Below, piece by piece: positions 40,864 through 43,922 of a stretch of DNA of 43,922 bases. The stretch comes from GCA-2688775 sp035288865. Its GTDB lineage: Archaea; Nanobdellota; Nanobdellia; Woesearchaeales; GW2011-AR4. Each line of letters begins with the position of its first letter. Position 1 is the stretch's first letter. The notes beneath the pieces were generated by a model. The model was given only the letters and a program-made list of their open reading frames with translations. It did not search any database and had not been told where the DNA came from. The translations under genes and the position numbers were made by a program. The stretch lies in assembly GCA_035288865.1 (NCBI GenBank), contig DATDZA010000041.1:1-43922 (forward strand). The letters run 5' to 3'.

Positions 40864-43101
40864 TTATTCAATCATTCTCGGCTCTGCTATTCCAACTCCA
40901 CCTTTGTAATACGGAACAGGATATGGATAATTATCTTGTTCGTAAGGCAATTTAATCTCCTTTAATTCAGTGGCGACGTTGTTCAAATCATTTGCCTTAA
41001 TCTTTTTGTCCGAGACCGTGTAAAGCACGCTGTCGATGAACAAAGACCTTCGGACTGCATTTGGCGAGCCGTACCAGTACCAATCTTGATTTTCATCGCC
41101 TTCATTGTGCGTTATCTTTCCTTTGACTTCAAACCCATTTAAGTCAACGTTGAAAACATAAGCGCCCTGCCAGCTTCTCTGCCTGTAATATCCAAGATTC
41201 GGGTCATATTCCATCTTGCCCTTGATTTCAGTAACTGGAATTACAAGGAGATTCTTTTTCTTATCAAACAAGAATGCCTTGTGGTCTCTCAACGCTTCTG
41301 AGTCTGTTCCTGATGATCCAATCTCATATTTTGACAGTTGTTTTGGGTTCTTAACGTCAGATACATCAAACAATGCCAATTTAACTCCCTTTGTCGAGAT
41401 GCCACCCCATTCATTTCCTTCTGTCTCTTTTCCAATTCCTATGATATGATTTTCGTCGTATGGGTGCAGGTAATCTGAAAATCCCGGTATTTTTAATTCT
41501 CCAAGCACTTCCGGCTTTTGAGGGTTTGACAAATCTATAACAAATAATGGGTCGATTCTCTTGAAAGTTACCATATACAATCTGTCGCCTAAGAATCTCG
41601 CTGAATAAATTCTTTCATCAGGGGCAATTGCTTCAAGCTTTCCGACTGTTTTCAAGTTATTGTCAAGGACAAATACATTATTGTACATCACGTTTTCTCT
41701 TTGGGTCCATATTTCAGTTGTTGTTGCAACTCTGAAATAATCTCCATTCTCATCCATAGAAAATTGGTTTAACAAGTATCCGGAAACTTCCCCTTTTGCG
41801 CCGTATTCAATTTTGCCGTTATCTATTGCAATCCTATGGATGATCGTTTTTCTTCTTTCGGCTTCAAGCCTTGCCTCGTAATCATTGACAGCATTTTCTA
41901 TTTTCTGAATTAAATTGTTTTTGCCGCTCTCATCCATATTGTTGTACATTTCCTCAAGAATTGTGGATATTTTATCCCATCTTTGATACGAGTTTAGGCT
42001 GTTGTCGCCTTTCAAATTTTCTATTTTATTTTGCGCATCTGACGTAAGCAGCGGCACAACAACTTCAAAGAATCTGTCTTCGTTGTGCAACTCATAATAA
42101 TTATACGGGAAATTTTTTTGATAAGTTATATAAACATTATTTTTTGAAACGTAGATATTATTTGAGTACCCCATCATAAAAGTCTTGGCATTGACGTCAT
42201 CGCTGCTGCTTAAAATATTAAATGAGGCAACCGTGTTGAAATTATAATTAGATTCAGGATTGTCAAAATAATAAATCTCAGGCCGGACAATTATTTTTGC
42301 GCTGTTTGATGATTCCATTACCACCGGGGTATCAATTACTCTGCTATAATAATAGACATTCTCCTGCGCTACAAAATAAACATAATTATCTATCATTCTT
42401 GATTCAAGGTAATATCCATTTAAGTTATAATCTTTCAAAAGTTCTGGGTTGGCTCTGTCAGAAATGTCATAGACAAAGGCATGCGTTTTCTGAGTATACC
42501 TTGGGCTCGGCCTGAAATCATAAGGTGAAAATCCAGAAACTTCATCATTTCCGTCGGAGAAAACAACCAATCTGTCTCCATTTACAAAGATATTTCTTGT
42601 ATTTCCACCTATTTTTGTTTCAGAAAGAATTTTTGCATTATCTGCAGGATAAGCGTCAATAATCACTAATTTGTTTTGTGTTAAAGTGTAGATATATTTG
42701 TCATCGTTTTTTACAATATCTGCTTCATCAACACCCTGAACCTGAACATTAGTCTGTGAATAATCAGTTGCTCCAGAACTTGCCGATGTGGTTGATTCAG
42801 CAGCTGAAGATTTTGATTGTGTGGTCATCGGAGCAGCTATATCCATAGCAATTCCGGTTCTTATTCCTATGTTTGATGATCCATAATTATCATTTGCATT
42901 TGCTTTATCAAGAAAATTCATCAATTCCTGATTTGAAGAAAATTTTTTTAATTCTTGGGATGACTGAAACTGGGCCGGATTCTCTTCTTGGGATTGGCCC
43001 TTTTTGTAATCATTGGAAATATCAGTCGTGCACGATGCCATAACCAGCATCAAAAATAAGAGTCCAAATGTGTAAAAAATTTTAGTGTTTTGATTTTTCA
43101 T
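40864..43101 (-). CDS. Secreted beta-propeller lipoprotein (COG4880-like)
   Basis: 745 aa. The N-terminus has a lipobox-like LVMASC (Cys24), so it is probably a lipid-anchored surface protein. After a Ser/Thr-rich linker comes QVQGVDEADIVKNDDKYIYTL, the hallmark opening of the archaeal/bacterial beta-propeller family with C-terminal WD40-like blades. Several blade repeats follow (LVIIDAYPADNAKIL, FVIDLSNPQKPEVLGEL, ALFDVSDVKNPKQLSKY). Ligand or enzymatic role unknown. Start is supported by Shine-Dalgarno GAGGT, with TATA GTTTATAAACC about 60 bp up. The HTH membrane regulator lies directly upstream on the same strand. Confidence 0.85.
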   Translation of the reverse strand: MKNQNTKIFYTFGLLFLMLVMASCTTDISNDYKKGQSQEENPAQFQSSQELKKFSSNQELMNFLDKANANDNYGSSNIGIRTGIAMDIAAPMTTQSKSSAAESTTSASSGATDYSQTNVQVQGVDEADIVKNDDKYIYTLTQNKLVIIDAYPADNAKILSETKIGGNTRNIFVNGDRLVVFSDGNDEVSGFSPYDFRPSPRYTQKTHAFVYDISDRANPELLKDYNLNGYYLESRMIDNYVYFVAQENVYYYSRVIDTPVVMESSNSAKIIVRPEIYYFDNPESNYNFNTVASFNILSSSDDVNAKTFMMGYSNNIYVSKNNVYITYQKNFPYNYYELHNEDRFFEVVVPLLTSDAQNKIENLKGDNSLNSYQRWDKISTILEEMYNNMDESGKNNLIQKIENAVNDYEARLEAERRKTIIHRIAIDNGKIEYGAKGEVSGYLLNQFSMDENGDYFRVATTTEIWTQRENVMYNNVFVLDNNLKTVGKLEAIAPDERIYSARFLGDRLYMVTFKRIDPLFVIDLSNPQKPEVLGELKIPGFSDYLHPYDENHIIGIGKETEGNEWGGISTKGVKLALFDVSDVKNPKQLSKYEIGSSGTDSEALRDHKAFLFDKKKNLLVIPVTEIKGKMEYDPNLGYYRQRSWQGAYVFNVDLNGFEVKGKITHNEGDENQDWYWYGSPNAVRRSLFIDSVLYTVSDKKIKANDLNNVATELKEIKLPYEQDNYPYPVPYYKGGVGIAEPRMIE

Positions 43102-43197
43102 CTTAATTACCTCGCTGTCTTTAATTATCTTGATTAATCTTAGTAAGCCCCACAGGTTTATAAACTATTTCATGACTATTAACTCATTTGAAGCTAT

Positions 43198-43782
43198 TCA
43201 GTCCATATCTTTCCTCAATAAACTAATTATGAAATAAACCAGCAAAGCAAATATTGCGCCTGCCAAAAACCATAAGGCAATATTTGGAACTGAAGTTTGC
43301 ACCTGTTGTGTCGCCTGAACTGCAGTTTCCTGAATCATCATTGGCGCTGCAGCGGTTTTTGCAATGCCCGCATCACTAGCTATTCGCGCAGAGGAAATAG
43401 CATTTCCCCCTGAAAAATAATTGTTTGAAAGCTGAATTGCCAAAGCAGCCCCCCCAACTATTAAAACGACAGGAAAAATGCCTTTTAATTTTTCTTTTAT
43501 TCCCGAAGTCTTTTTTGGCGCTATTATAATATACTTGTTTGCCAATCTATAATGGCTCACTTCTTTGCCTTTCTCACTGTAATGGTATTCATTCGCATCA
43601 ATTAGGCTTGTTTCCATCAATTGCTGCAGGTTATAATGCACCGTTGAGATCGGAATATTTAAGTTTAACGCAAGCTCGGATTCAGTCGCCTCTTTATTTG
43701 CTAAATAGTCCAGTATTCGCCTGCAGGATTCGTTGCTGATTACATTAGATATTTTCTTAATCTTACTGTCTTCCATTGACAA
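43198..43782 (-). CDS. ArsR-like HTH regulator with C-terminal membrane helices
   Basis: 194 aa from TTG at 43782, or 192 aa from ATG at 43776. The N-terminal winged helix (about 5-75) reads ISNESCRRILDYLANKEATE then IPISTVHYNLQQLMETSLI. A hydrophobic helix (FPVVLIVGGAALAIQL), a Ser/Ala/Gln/Met-rich linker and a second helix (IALWFLAGAIFALLVYFIISLL) follow, so it is a membrane-tethered one-component regulator. GGAGGT (complement of about 43789-43794) is 7 nt before the TTG and 13 nt before the ATG, which favours TTG. It probably controls the adjacent beta-propeller gene. Confidence 0.75.
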   Translation of the reverse strand: MSMEDSKIKKISNVISNESCRRILDYLANKEATESELALNLNIPISTVHYNLQQLMETSLIDANEYHYSEKGKEVSHYRLANKYIIIAPKKTSGIKEKLKGIFPVVLIVGGAALAIQLSNNYFSGGNAISSARIASDAGIAKTAAAPMMIQETAVQATQQVQTSVPNIALWFLAGAIFALLVYFIISLLRKDMD

Positions 43783-43797
43783 TAAAATGACCTCCTC

Positions 43798-43815
43798 TGC
43801 GGAATAAATTCCGCA
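43798..43815 (-). other. Hairpin before the HTH regulator ribosome binding site
   Basis: TGCGGAAT-AA-ATTCCGCA: perfect 8-bp arms with a 2-nt spacer (effective loop 4), lying next to the Shine-Dalgarno of the regulator gene. It could hide the ribosome binding site or be the remains of a processing site between two co-directional genes. Confidence 0.45.
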
Positions 43816-43823
43816 GTATCCAT

Positions 43824-43922
43824 TCAAGCTAAACCATGGTGCTTAGCTTGGTTCAAAATGTACAAAGCTGTGTCGCTAAGCTGATTGTATCCGACGGTAA
43901 CAGCAGTTCCGCCGCGGCTCCA
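43824..43922 (-). CDS. 3' end of an unknown gene (cut by the window edge)
   Basis: Minus-strand frame open from the window end to TGA at 43824-43826; 32 residues are visible, including GGTAVTVGYNQLSDTALYIL and an AKHHGLA C-terminus. Normal codon use and a run into the edge suggest a genuine C-terminus. Family cannot be named from this. It lies upstream of, and co-directional with, the HTH regulator, about 40 bp away. Confidence 0.45.
   Translation of the reverse strand, partial: WSRGGTAVTVGYNQLSDTALYILNQAKHHGLA

Noticed and set aside
43825..43850. Perfect hairpin CAAGCTAA / TTAGCTTG at the right edge as a terminator
   Set aside because: It lies in the 3' end of a coding frame and is not followed by a T-run on the minus strand; it may be chance.
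1..43922. tRNA, rRNA, C/D-box RNA, CRISPR and insertion sequences
   Set aside because: Intergenic regions were read for T-loop motifs, C/D boxes, spaced direct repeats and transposase-like frames; none was convincing.

Overview
The window reads as a gene-dense, AT-rich archaeal chromosome. Archaeal markers are aIF2-alpha, Nop10, eS27, eL42, GINS, prefoldin alpha, an ArsA/Get3-type ATPase, a Ser-His signal peptidase, an S-layer protein, TATA-box promoters and many near-leaderless starts. Mixed in are genes of bacterial type: threonyl-tRNA synthetase, cofactor-dependent phosphoglycerate mutase, peptidoglycan hydrolases and MoxR/DUF58/VWA genes. Small genes, several truncated ones and this mixture suggest a DPANN lineage of the Woesearchaeota/Pacearchaeota kind. 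That placement is inference, not proof.

Layout. 1-2.3 kb: an ArsA-like ATPase broken by a G9 tract inside its P-loop, a nuclease remnant, and two small secreted or anchored proteins. 2.5-6.3 kb (+): scpA, prs, prefoldin alpha, ftsY. 6.3-10.4 kb: an unknown gene with an in-frame amber codon, a Hel308-like helicase cut to one RecA domain, a small membrane protein, an SDR reductase, galT and a small unknown gene. 10.5-12.5 kb (-): eno-gpmA. 12.6 kb: a membrane coiled-coil protein. 13.1-18.6 kb: the archaeal block GINS - eL42 - eS27 - aIF2-alpha - Nop10 - PAC2 on the minus strand, interrupted by plus-strand Nudix and GT-C genes. 18.8-20.1 kb: a radical SAM-TRAM protein with no ordinary start codon. 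20.2-22.8 kb (-): the S-layer protein, with a structured leader and an intrinsic terminator. 23.1-26.9 kb (+): a GT2-TPR glycosyltransferase and two Tat-signal peptidoglycan hydrolases (amidase and M23 peptidase). 27-35.3 kb (-): AbrB-like protein, two large VWA membrane proteins, a coiled-coil anchor, a membrane protein, MoxR and DUF58. 35.5 kb (+): signal peptidase. 36.1-40.5 kb (+): a threonine unit made of a Thr-rich leader peptide, a small unknown gene, a shikimate-kinase-like/threonine synthase fusion and thrS. 40.5-43.9 kb (-): a small membrane protein, a beta-propeller lipoprotein, a membrane-bound HTH regulator and the end of an unknown gene.

The strongest leads are four. First, a Thr-rich leader ORF sits in front of threonine synthase and threonyl-tRNA synthetase, which would be ribosome-mediated attenuation in an archaeon. 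Second, a putatively exported pair of peptidoglycan hydrolases occurs in an organism not expected to have murein. Third, the seven-gene MoxR/VWA operon includes a coiled-coil anchor with a paralogue 17 kb away. Fourth, a small family of related intergenic hairpins lies in three gaps, two of them inside that operon. No tRNA, rRNA, CRISPR array or insertion sequence was recognised.
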